Below are positions 10,588 to 21,036 of a stretch of DNA of 64,000 nt, piece after piece. The position numbers and the translations under genes are program-made. Origin of the DNA: Tetradesmus obliquus (lineage: Eukaryota; Chlorophyta; Chlorophyceae; Sphaeropleales; Scenedesmaceae); assembly GCA_030272155.1 (NCBI GenBank), contig CP126204.1, positions 1,913,501 through 1,977,500 of the forward strand, in the 5' to 3' direction. Under the pieces are notes generated by a model. The model ran no database searches. It saw nothing but the letters and a program-made list of their open reading frames with translations, and was not told where the DNA came from. Position 1 is the first letter of the stretch, and every line of letters begins with the position of its first letter.

Positions 10588-12782
10588 GCGGCTGCCCTGA
10601 GGTGGTGCTGGCTGGGTTGGGTCTGTCAGGGGAGCTGCGGGCCAAGACGTTTGTGGGCACGCCTTGCTGGATGGCGCCTGAAATACTGGCGCCAGAGGAC
10701 GATGAAGGGTGAGCGTTGGAGCGTCACCTTGCATTCAGGAGCAATGCGTGTGTGTTGGATTGTATCCCATGTACGATGCAACTGCGGGCATCTGGTCTTT
10801 CGGCGTCACCCTGTTGGAGCTGGCCATGGGCAAGCGAAAGTCAACAACCCTAGCCACATCACTCCAAACACTGTCACTCCAAACACTGTCAATTCAAACC
10901 ATCACAAATTACGGAAACCTTCAAATTTTGGTTCAATTTGTGCTGCAGTTATGATGCGTCTGCGGACATCTGGTCCTTTGGCATCACCCTGATGGAGCTG
11001 GCCCTGCGCAAGCCACAATGAACAACCCTAGCCAACCCTAGCCAATCACCCTAGCCAATCACAAAATTTGATTAAATGCTGTTGCAGGTACGATGCGTCT
11101 GCGGACATCTGGTCCTTTGGCATCACCCTGATGGAGCTGGCGATGGTCAATCACGTATTCTGATCACTTTTATCTTAACTGTATTGCAGGTACAATGCGT
11201 CTGCGGACATCTGGTCCTTTGGCATCACCCTGATGGAGCTTGCGCTGGGCAAGCCGCCCCTGGCCAAGCTGCCGCCGATGCGCGTGATCCTGGAGACAGC
11301 AAACAAGCCGCCGCCAGTGCTGCAGGACAGTCCAGACGGCCGAACCTTTTCAAAGGTGCGCTGATGCTTGAACCTTGAAAGTGTCTACGCTCTCTTTCCA
11401 ACAAAGGGCAGGCAAAGGACATGGCCGCAGCAGTGCGCTGACGCTTGCTCATGGGTGTGCTTTGTAGCACCAATGTGTTGTAGTTGTTGTCCTCAAGGCT
11501 TTGCATGCAATCTCCACAGCGGTTTCAGCTTGAACCTTTGGATGTTGCAGCCACCTAGATGCTCACGTTCAATCGCACCACAAAATAATCGCGCAGCTAC
11601 TCTGCTGCCGCACGCTGCGCCACTGTCACCTTTTTTTCAGGCCTTCAAGGACGTCGTCGCCGCATGCCTCACCAAAGACCCCCGCGCCCGGCCCTGCGCC
11701 TCTGAGCTGCTGGGCCAGCGCTTCTTCAAGCTCGGTTACTGACACTTTTGTCATGTGCAGGGACTTGCAGACTCGCTTGCGTCGCCCTGCCCAAATCCAC
11801 CAACCTCCACAGTGGCTGCAAGCACATACGGAGCCAAGTGAATGTGCACAGATCCATACAAACACTGATGCGCTGCCGATGCGTGTGAATGCCACACAGG
11901 CCTTTAAGGACATCGTCGCCGCCTGCCTCACAAAAGACCCTCGAAGCCGGGCCTGCGCCTCAGAGCTGCTTGGTCACCGCTTCTTCAAGCAAGCCAAGGA
12001 CAGTGCCTTCCTGCAGAAGCATTTCCTGAGCGGAGTGCCGCCGCCTGCGCCCTCACACAGAGCACGCGTGAAGCAGGGGCTCAAGGTGTGCGAGGCAAAG
12101 AGTGACTTGACAACGTTGTCATTATTGACATGTTCAGTCTGATGACCTGATGATCGGGTTGGAGCTTTGCACCACCCATGACTCAGGTCACACAACCTGC
12201 ACACAATTGCAGCGGAACATGCGTAACAACCTGAAACACTGAGCCCTACACAATGCACATCTTGTTAGTTGCAGGACGTGATGTCTGGCGGCTTAGCTGG
12301 CTCAGGCCGCAAGTTGTGTGTTGCCTGCACTTTGACACACAGCCTGCAGCACTGATGACACATGCAGGCAAGGTTGCGCACAGTTTAAGGTACCTTGCCC
12401 CACCCGCACCAACAGGAACCCATGACCACAGCCTGCGCCCAGCCCTGAGCCCCTGCACCCTGTGCATTGCGCATCCATATGAATCTAATGCTTTTTTCCA
12501 TTTTCAAATGCAGGAGGTGATGTCTGGCGGCTTGGCTGGCTCAGGCCGCAAGTTCAGCGAGTGGCTGTTCCCAGCAGCGGAGGCAAGGGAGCATCTGCAA
12601 AGCTTTGCAGCTGATGATGCTGGTGCTGATGAGGCCAATGGTGACCAGCACCACCAGCTGCCTGCAATCGCTGCAGAGTCCAGCAGCGAAGAAGCAGCGG
12701 CAGCTGATGCAGAGGATACGGATGCAGCAGCAGCAGCAGCAGCAGCGGCAGCAACAGGTGCAGATGCAGGCGCGGACAGTGT

Positions 12783-12823
<41 letters not shown>

Positions 12824-13104
12824 TGCAGGAGCGCCACGTATGCAGTCCAGCGACAGACATAGCTGCTGCAGCACCGAACGGCAGTACAGCAAGTGGGGTA
12901 CTGCTGGAAGGGGAGCAGCAGGAGCAGCAGCAGCAGCGTTTGCTGCTGCATGGGCTGCACAACAGCTGGCGGCGCCTCAAGTCAAAGCTGCAGCCAGGCG
13001 GCGGCGACAGCAGCAGCAGCAGCAGAAGCTCTGGCAAGGGAGCCCATGTAGGTGCAGCATTGCATGCAGCCAAGGCAGTCATAACAGCGAAGCAGGGCGC
13101 ATGA
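8374..13104 (+). CDS. OSR1/SPAK-like STE20 protein kinase with altered VAIK lysine and poly-Gln activation loop
   Basis: Nine exons: 8374-8474, 8588-8654, 9030-9116, 9429-9587, 10034-10129, 10428-10708, 11190-11355, 11900-12085, 12514-13104; all phases agree (577 aa). Kinase order: Gly loop GTGAFAVVYKA (about 50-60), VAVR where VAIK is expected (Arg72), IHRDIK (165-170), DFGVAA (186-191), TFVGTPCWMAPE, ADIWSFGITLMELA, and LTKDPRSRACASELLGHRFF at the end of the domain. TFVGTPCWMAPE and the PPM motif are typical of OSR1/SPAK/Fray and plant BLUS1-like kinases. The CAG-encoded Gln run sits inside the activation segment between DFG and TFVGTP. The C-terminal exon is low-complexity (Ala, Gln, Ser). 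In the family these kinases act in osmotic/ion or light signalling; the role here is inferred. With Arg72 it may be catalytically impaired. Confidence 0.88.
9300..9362 (+). repeat. Copy of the 5' edge of kinase exon 4
   Basis: Encodes AGLVREATLLRRFDHPCVL behind an AG, 125 bp upstream of the real exon at 9429. It then departs into intron. Confidence 0.8.
9895..10005 (+). repeat. (CTG)n tract plus copy of the 5' edge of kinase exon 5
   Basis: About 16 CTG units run into a CCAG acceptor followed by GLEEVVVASIMRYVLLGL. The real exon at 10034 has the same layout with a shorter CTG run. The duplicated unit therefore includes the acceptor microsatellite. Confidence 0.8.
10768..11160 (+). repeat. 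Three copies of the 5' edge of kinase exon 7
   Basis: YDASADIWSFGITLMELA-type segments at about 10770-10845, 10950-11020 and 11088-11150 precede the real exon at 11190. Similarity rises toward the real exon. The first copy is the most diverged (YDATAGIWSFGVTLLELA). A CCCTAGCCAA-type short repeat lies between copies. Confidence 0.8.
11641..11742 (+). repeat. Full-length alternative copy of kinase exon 8 with in-frame stop
   Basis: Behind a good acceptor (TTTTTTTCAG) this encodes AFKDVVAACLTKDPRARP and continues through ELLGQRFF, then reads KLGY and a stop at 11740-11742. It is phase-compatible with exon 7. Using it would give a kinase truncated just after the catalytic domain. Confidence 0.75.
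12274..12318 (+). repeat. Copy of the 5' edge of the last kinase exon
   Basis: Repeats DVMSGGLAGSGRK behind a TTGCAG acceptor, 240 bp upstream of the true edge at 12514 (EVMSGGLAGSGRK). Confidence 0.75.
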
Positions 13105-14118
13105 ACGGACAGAAAGGTGTGTATGCAGACAAGTCAGGTGCACATGTACGTCCCAGTCAGCTTCCTTTGCTGTTGAACTGCAGCAGCTCTGGCTTGTGCA
13201 ATGGGGGAGAATGGGTGGCAAGCATTGATGCCATGCACAAGAGGAAGACCAACCCTTGTCCAGTGATTCCAAACAGGGGCTGATGAACTTGAACGCCACA
13301 CATCGTAGTTGTGCATGGTTGTCCTGGATTTTACACACATTTATTGATCAACCCTCCCACCATGCATGGTGCGTGGGGTCAGCACGACAAGAGTCCACTC
13401 TTCATTCATTGGATGGCAAACCCTCACGTTTGTGATATTCTTGTGTCTTTTGTGTGGTGTTTTAGGGTTCACTGACAGGCTGGTGCTCGCAAGTTGGATG
13501 TCACACGGCGGTGACATTGATTGGTTTCAAGTTGTGGTGGTTGAACAAGGTGCAGTATCGCAATGCACCCGTTGTGGCACATGAAACACTGATCAAGTTG
13601 GAGCCATCAGCTGCCCTCAGCTGCCAGCACCGTACGAGCTGGTTCATGATTGTGATCACGTTGCTGTCTGCAGCGCAAATGTCACGGAATACAGCTGATA
13701 TGATGCGGAAGCACAGGCTGCTACTGTTGTTGTTTTGTACGTGATCATTGGGTGTGCAGTCTGCTGCGTCGACCTGATCGAGTACTGCCAGGCCAGCAGC
13801 ACTAACTTGCAGTACAAGAGAGCAGCTGATGATGCGCGACACGGCAAGTCTGTTGTTCGTAATGCTTACAAGTTACAATACAAGGTTCTGCCCGTTCTGC
13901 TATATTTGGTAGAGATGCGCTGTGCTTCGCGCCCCGCAACATGCAACATTGACAAACACCCTTAACATTTGACAAACCTGACAGCAGTTGGCAAGTGACA
14001 CCGCGTGATCTTTCCGAGCACTGGGTCTTGCAGCTCTCTTACTTTCGATCACGCAGATACTTCTATTAGGCTTCCTTGACGAGCGATAGGCAGGCATTCT
14101 TTGTGATTTGCTTTCAAA
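13105..14118. other. Intergenic region
   Basis: About 1 kb between the kinase stop and the start of the GH16 gene. AT-richer than the genes. No repeat or coding region was recognised. Confidence 0.5.
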
Positions 14119-17100
14119 ATGGGGCAGTCACCCTACGCGGTGATCAGCCTTTTGCTGCTGATTGTAGCCACTGCAGCAGCTCAAACCCGTGAACTGAAGC
14201 AGGCAAATGCACCAGCAGTAGCTCCCAGGGCACAAACTGGCGTAAGGACCCCTCCGTTGCAGCCCAAAAACTTCAAACTAGTCCGTGGTGCCCCGGTGAA
14301 CACCGAAAACGGTGCCTACATCGGATGCTTCAACGTTGCAAAGCTGATTGGCATCGATTGGGGTTCTCAGCACCAGCCAGAAAAGATCACGCAGTGTAGG
14401 AAGGTGGGGGCTGCTGCAGCAGCTTTAGCTAGCGTCACTGCAGCAGTAGCTGCCCCTGCAGCAGGCATCACTTGGACAGCTATGCCAGCAAGTCCCATCG
14501 CATGCTGCACAAACCTGCCAAAGCAGATTTACTGTTCTGTGCTGCATTAAAAGATGCTCCAAATTTGGCATGGTGCAGAACCAATGCTGCTGCACATCGT
14601 TGCTATGGTGTTGCCTGAAAACCTTTCTCCTGAACAAATGCTGCTGTGTCTGTATCGTGCCTGCTGCCGCAAATTTGTCATCTGGTCATGCAGTACTGTG
14701 AGGATAGGTGAGAAAATCAGGGGCAGCAGTGCCGTTGCAGCACTGAATAACTCAATCCTCTTCCAGGGTTGGCAGCGACTGCATAATCCAAGCGTATCAA
14801 CCTTTGCATAGCAGACATGCTGCACAGGTAGCATCACTCGCCCAGCAAGGCAGCTTGACCGAATATGCGGCACGCAGGCCAATGCTGATATTGAAACTGA
14901 TTTCAACATGCGCTTGTTAATACTTGCTTGACCACCAGCTCGGAACGGGGTTCACGCATCAGTTACGATTGTGTTGGATTGTGTGTCATCTGCATGTTAC
15001 ACGTCATGTTATATGACGACTCATTGTCGTTACATGCAGATGGTACGCCTTCAACATCATCAAGGCCTGGGGAGCCTGCCTCTGTACCATGGAAATCCCT
15101 GCAGCAGCAGCGCGCCTGCAGGACAGCGTCTGTGACAGCAAGAGCAGCAGCAACGCAGTGGCAGTGTTTTACAACGACTATAACGCAAATGCACGCGCCT
15201 GCCGCATTGTGGAAACTGAGATGTATGGCTTCCTGTGGGCCTATAACCAGGTGGGTGCTGCTGCTGCGCTGACGTGGCGGTGTTGGTTTGCTTGATGTAA
15301 CAGCTGTGGCATCAGCATGCACAGCATTTAACACTCATGTGTGCCAGCAAAGCAGACGTATTTAGAACGATCCGTGCTGGGTGGGTCTAGCTTGCAGTCT
15401 GGTATGCCGATGGCGTCTTGAGCATCCGCATGGTGGCGCCAGCAGTATGCGCATGCACAATATCAGTCACATTGTGCTTGTAACTACTGCATTTGTGCTG
15501 TACTTGATGTTTTGTAAGCTGCTTTCTCTGCCTGACAGCCTCCTCTGATGTGAGCCAGGACAAAAATTGCACTGCAATGTTCCTGCAAGACAAGACCAGC
15601 TTTGCCAATGGCTTGATGGGATTTCAGATGGATGGCGACAGCGGCATACGCATGCAGCACACCAGCCATCCCGTTTTCAAGCGTGCACAGTTATTGCACA
15701 CTGCACTTTCCTGCAGGACAAGACCGGCTTCGCCAATGGCTTGCTGGCAATCCAGATGGATGGTGTCAGCACCATACGCATGCAGCACATCAGCCCCTCG
15801 GTTTTTGATCCGATTTTGAACCTGGTACTGTTGTTGCGTGCTGTACTTTCCTGCAGGAGAAGACCAGCATGACAACAAGGGCTTGATAACCATCCAGTCC
15901 CCCTTGTTCTGCTTGAATGCTGTGCAATCTTGCAGGAATAGACCAGCTTCGCCAATGGCGTGATGAAAATCCAGATGGATGGCGACAGCGGCACGCACAT
16001 ACACCATACCAGCCACCCCGTTTCCAAGCGTGTACTGTTATTGTACACTGCACTCTCCTGCAGGACAAGACCAGCTTTGCCAATGGCGTGATGACAATCC
16101 AGATGGATGGCGACAGCGGGGCTCGCCTGTACTACCCGCTGGCCCTGCAGTATGGCCTGGTTGAAGTGTCTGCTAAGGTGTCTGGAGCTTCTGGGGTGGT
16201 CTCTGCTTTCTATGTAAGTGGTGGGTGCTTTTGTTGCATGCAGTGTTGCGCCTGGTTACATCAAACTGCATGTTGCACACGTTGTGGGAGGAACAGCAGC
16301 AGGCTTGTGCCAGCGGCATAATTTTTGGTCAGCTCTGTGCTTGTGACCCTGAAATGACAGCATCTGCCGCATGGCCTGGTTGAAGTGTCTGCCAAGGTGT
16401 CTGGAGCCAGCGGGGTGGTCTCAGCTTTCTATGTGAGTGGTGGGCGCGTATGCATCCACAATTGTTACATAAAGTTCGCGCCATGGCACACGTTTGGAAA
16501 GAACAGCAGCAGGCTTGTGCCAGAAGCATCAGCAGCCACTGTTTGTGGTTTATGGTTAAGTAATACTGCACATGTACACCAACATTTAGCAAATGCTGTT
16601 TTATTGTGCGCTTAGAATCTTCAAGATGACAGCGGCCGCAGCATGGCCGGTTAGAGGTGTTTGCTAAGGTGTTTGGAGCTTCCGGGGTGGTCTCAGCCTT
16701 CTATGTGAGTGAGCGGCTGGAAGGCGTCAACCAGTGGCATAAATTGTACAACATACTGTACAAGATATTGTGTCGTTGTACGTCACACTGCCTAGGTGGT
16801 CTCAGCCTTCTGTGTAAGTGAAGCGGCTGGAAGCCGTAGCTCGATAGGACTCAAAGTGCAACATGCTGTGTCTCGTCACGTTGGAGCGCCTTATGCACAC
16901 ACCGTGGACAGCACGGCAACTGGCCTGTGCCAAAGGCATTGTCCTCACCATTGTCATCGTCTGTTTGTTTGCGTTATCTGCATGACAGTAGCTGGCAACA
17001 GTCGTCCCTGCAGCCGTTCCACAGCAGCTTCCTCACCTTGTGAACTCGGTGTGCTGTTGTGCCATGCAGCTGCGCAGTGACACCATGCAGGAGACCACAG

Positions 17101-17590
17101 ACTTCAGCGAGGTGGGTACTTCACAGTGAACAAAACCCACATGCATTCTCTTCACAGTGAACTTCATAGTGAAGACGCACAGCCATGGCAGCTGCCACAA
17201 CACAGCTTGCACTGCAACCACAGAGGCACAGCTGACCTTTGGCACTGCTGGCAGCAGTCATAAGCTGCAGATTGTGATGATGGGTTCTGCTGCCAAACAG
17301 CCAGCTGGCCGGCTGTACCTCTCACACCCTCATGCACACGATCAAAAGCCTTAGGGCAGGGGGACAGTCTGGTCCAGCATTGCTTGCAGGTGCGCAGTTG
17401 TGCATTTACCATGCCTTAAACCGTCATTTTACACGATCAGGCTGCATCAACCTCAGCCTGACACCCCACGCTCACTTTCACAATGCTGCCCTCACACATG
17501 CTGCTGCTGCTGCTGCAGATTGACTTTGAGTTCCTCAACGGCCACCCGGGCGTGCCTGGCAGCCTGTGGACCAACAGGTGCAGCGCTTGC

Positions 17591-17629
<39 letters not shown>

Positions 17630-17792
17630 GCAGCGGCAGCAGCAGCAGCGGCGGCAGCAGCCCTGAGGCTGCGCACAACAGCCTTAGGCAAAGCAGTGCA
17701 GCCCTGCAACAGGGAGCAAGGGGAGTGGTTAAGTGTGAGGCTCTTCACGAACTCAATTGGCACAGATCACTCCAGGGTGAATGAGGTGTTGC

Positions 17793-17840
<48 letters not shown>

Positions 17841-20800
17841 AGCTTCAAGGGTGGCACCAGCTTTGGTGAGCGCATGATCCCGCCTGGCTCATACAAGAGC
17901 ACCCTGGGCACAAAGTGTGCCGTAACTGAGTGCTGGTATAACTTCAAGATCAATTGGCAGCCGGTGAGCATGTTGCATTATCAGTGCAGAATGTGCTGCA
18001 GCAGAGCTGACGTAGTGCTGTGCCATCGTTGATGAACATGTGACCGGGTGCTGGTTCAACCTTGAAATCAAATGGCAGCCGGTGAGTGACAGCAATACAA
18101 AGCATATGAATCGTATAATCCGTGGTTTCTCAGCATCATGTGCCGCAGAACCAGGGGGTACCACAGGTGCTGGCAGAAGTGCAGACTTGAGGCTATGCAA
18201 GCTCTGACAAATAGGCCATGTGCGCAGCTGCTTTGGACAGCATCATGCAGCATGATGCTGGCTGGCTGGTGTGAGTGCAAGGTGGACTGTTGGCTTTTGT
18301 GGAGGCAGGCAGGTGCAGCTGCTTACGATGCTGCTTTGGTGTGCGTGGTGCTGCTGCTGCAGAACCAAGTGTCCTGGATTGTGAACAACAGGGTGCTGCG
18401 CAGGTGATGCCCGCTGACTGTCAGAGAGTTGGGTGTGGTTCCAGACTGAGTTTGATTCCCAGTCATGGCAGTGTGTATGCCAGCTTTTGCAATACAGCGC
18501 AGCATGTGCAGGTGTGAGTGTACGTATGTGCAGGATCTGCTAGCCGGGCAACACTGTTTGAATACAACCGTTCTACCTGAGGACGCTTCCCTGCGCTGCA
18601 ATGTGCCTTGCAGGAACTACTACGACCAGAAGGTTGAGTGGTGTGACATGCTGGGCAAATGCACCACCAAGGCCTTCAGGTGCGGCGCAGACAGCACGAC
18701 AACAATGCACGGCCATACCACCAGTCAGCTGCAATCTCCAGCTGCAGAAGCCTAGCAGCCACTGTACAGGTACACTTTGTTTGCAAGAAGGTGGGACTGA
18801 TGGCTGGTTATCGACTGGTAATCGGCAGTTCAGCATGATCATACTGCTGAGCGTCTAGATCATGAACTTTACCTGCTGAAGCAGTTTGATGTTGTCTGCG
18901 TGCTTGCTGCTGCTCAGGCCGCCCACCCTGCCATCCTTCCCAACCTTCTCCATGTGGCACGACGTGGACAATGGAGGGTGAGCAGCACTCAGTCACAGGC
19001 CTGGCTACGAAACTGCATAATGCATTTGCTCTTGGGTACATGCTCGCACCCACTCTGCAACGCCACTCAGCGCAACTTCAGCACACACCCGCATCCCTGC
19101 CACATTGGCAAGGACAAGGGCGGTGCTTGCAAGCAGTGGATGCTTGTTTTGACCTGGTCACCAGAGTCTAGTGTGGCGCCAATGGTCGTAGGAGTGAAGC
19201 TTGACTGTCAACAATAACCATTTCTGCCACATGCAGCACGTTAGTAAGAGCTACAGCTGCCAGCACAGCTGTAGCCCAAATGCCACACGTTTGTAACACC
19301 GTGTGGACCACTGCGCGCCTGCTGCAGCTTATTTGGCGGCCAGCTGGGCCCTGGCAGCCCATTCAAACTCACTGACACTGTTAATCCATTTGATGATGTG
19401 CGTGTGCGCTCAACTGCCTGCTGCAGCTTGTTTGGCGGCCAGCTTGGCCCCGGCAGCCCCTTCAGCTCATCTGGCAAAGGCACAGCAATAACCCATTTGA
19501 CACAATTCATTTGTTGGCCAGCTGGGATCTGGCAGCCCCGCCAGGCGATATAAGAAAGGCACAGCAACAACTCATTTGGCATCCGTCATACTGTTTCTGT
19601 GTGATTCACTGCGGCTGCTGCAGCTCGTTTGGCGGCCAGCTGGGCCCCGGCAGCCCCTTCACAACTGCTCGTACAGCAGTGAATGAAACTCAAACCTCTC
19701 TCAAAAATGTGCATACATTCATATTGCTGCCTGCTGCAGCTCGTTTGGCGGCCAGCTGGGCCCTGGCAGCCCCTTCACTTCAAGCTTCAAGGGTCTGCGC
19801 ATGGTGGCATGTGACAAACCACTGACAGCCTACAATGGTGAGGCCCCTGCAGCAACTGTACAGCATGTCACTGATGCATATATGTGCTTGCGTTCCTTGG
19901 CAGCAAGTTTGGAATGCCAAAGTGAGCCAGGCAAGCGAGTGTGACACCTGCAGTAGTGACCCCAGGTGTCCTATGCAGCACATGATTCAGCTAGGCACAG
20001 CAAGCATTTCTCTGACCTCACGCTGTGTCCTCTTGTGGTAACTAGCAACGTGGCAGGGTTAGGGGGAGGGGCAGCGCCTCCGTAGGCCCAGGATGGTCCT
20101 GCAGGGTGGCAGTGAAGCAGCATGAAAACACAGAATTTTATTCCTGTCTTACGACAGGAACTCCAGCAAGTAATCGGCTGAAGACCGAACTATCTGATGT
20201 TGTTGCTTGCATGTCATGTTTCTTGCATTGTTTGGCGACCTGCAGGACCATCCTGGACTTTTGGTGGCACCGCACCTCCTCCCACCCCGGCCCCCACCCC
20301 AGCTCCCAAGCCAACCCCCGGCCCCACGCCAAACCCTACTCCAGCGCCAAACCCCACTCCCAGCAGCTGCAGCAGCACTGTTGCGGGTTGGGCGCAGTGC
20401 GGAGGGGCCGGCGGGCAGTGCATGCCAGCAAAGACATGCAGGTATGTCTATCGCTTAATGGCGTGATGCCGGATTGCTGTGCTTGCTTTAACAGCCGACT
20501 CGGAGCATCAGGAGACTCTGGGCGGGGGTGTCATGGTCCAGCATTGCTTGAAGTTTTAAAAGTTGCAGTAATAGCGCATGTAAAAAAGTGCACTTACTGT
20601 ATATGCAAAATCGTGTTTTTCCATGCAGGGATGGGCCCTGGGTGGGCTACTGCTGCGCGCCTGGCTACAAATGCACCAGGAAAGACGCCTAGTAAGTGAC
20701 GATGCAGTGGCATCCGTTGAATGGTGCAGTGGCTACAGCTCTGTTCGCTTTTTGCTGGTGTGATTAGATACACCAGCGCTGCACAGCGTTCTTCAGGTCG

Positions 20801-21036
20801 TGCCTTCCGTGTGCTGCATGCAACGGCATGTGCGCCTTCAGCACAGCAGTACTGGCTGCACTTGCATGTGTAGAGAGGCAGCAGCTGCCAGCACCAGCAC
20901 AATATCCATACAGTGAGCATATGCTCATGTGGCAGCATCTGGTGTGCCGTTTCATGCTCTAACCATTTGATGTACTGCACGCCCTGCCGTTGCTGCCTGC
21001 TGCTGCATGTGCAGCTATTGGCAGTGCATTGGATGA
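14119..21036 (+). CDS. Secreted WSC-like / GH16 glycosyl hydrolase / CBM1 protein
   Basis: Fourteen exons: 14119-14403, 14694-14707, 15040-15250, 16064-16213, 17070-17111, 17519-17577, 17843-17963, 18363-18403, 18614-18679, 18918-18977, 19740-19837, 20246-20441, 20629-20691, 21015-21036; phases agree throughout (475 aa). Residues 1-22 are a signal peptide. About 70-115 is a Cys-rich WSC-like module (YIGCF, QCRKYC, ACLC). The GH16 fold follows, with GVVSAFY and catalytic EIDFE (Glu234, Asp236, Glu238; the first Glu ends an exon), NFKINW and SWIVNNRV. A Pro/Thr linker (about 391-421) leads to a CBM1-type module (AGWAQCGGAGGQC, GYKC, ending YYWQCIG). GH16 enzymes cut or transfer beta-1,3/1,4-glucans or galactans, so a role in the cell wall is likely. 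The 14 nt second exon and the exact join before 16064 are the least certain parts. Confidence 0.85.
15580..16063 (+). repeat. Four copies of the 5' edge of the GH16 exon at 16064
   Basis: Segments like DKTSFANGLMGFQMDGDSG behind CAG or CAAG acceptors begin near 15591, 15718, 15858 and 15939, with the real exon at 16064. Some copies are decayed: one reads EKTSMT and another has a stop right at its start. Confidence 0.8.
16375..16820 (+). repeat. Three copies of the 3' edge of the same GH16 exon
   Basis: LVEVSAKVSGASGVVSAFY plus a GTGAGT or GTAAGT donor recurs with edges near 16433, 16705 and 16815, downstream of the real donor at 16214. Later copies are shorter and more diverged. Confidence 0.8.
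18035..18085 (+). repeat. Diverged copy of the 3' edge of the GH16 exon ending at 17963
   Basis: CWFNLEIKWQP followed by GTGAGT copies CWYNFKINWQP plus donor, about 118 bp downstream of the original. Confidence 0.7.
19320..19739 (+). repeat. Four-copy array of the 5' edge of the GH16 exon at 19740
   Basis: CTGCAG acceptors followed by a SFGGQLGPGSPF-type segment occur near 19328, 19428 and 19619, and a shortened form lies near 19510. The real exon is at 19740. Spacing is about 90-120 bp. The copy nearest the real exon is almost identical to it. Confidence 0.8.

Noticed and set aside
12504..13082. Long minus-strand ORFs opposite the kinase C-terminus, and similar ones opposite RRP8 at 52466-53315
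   Set aside because: CAG/CTG tracts keep all frames open and give Leu/Cys/Ala/Ser-rich shadows. The opposite strand carries the phase-consistent gene.
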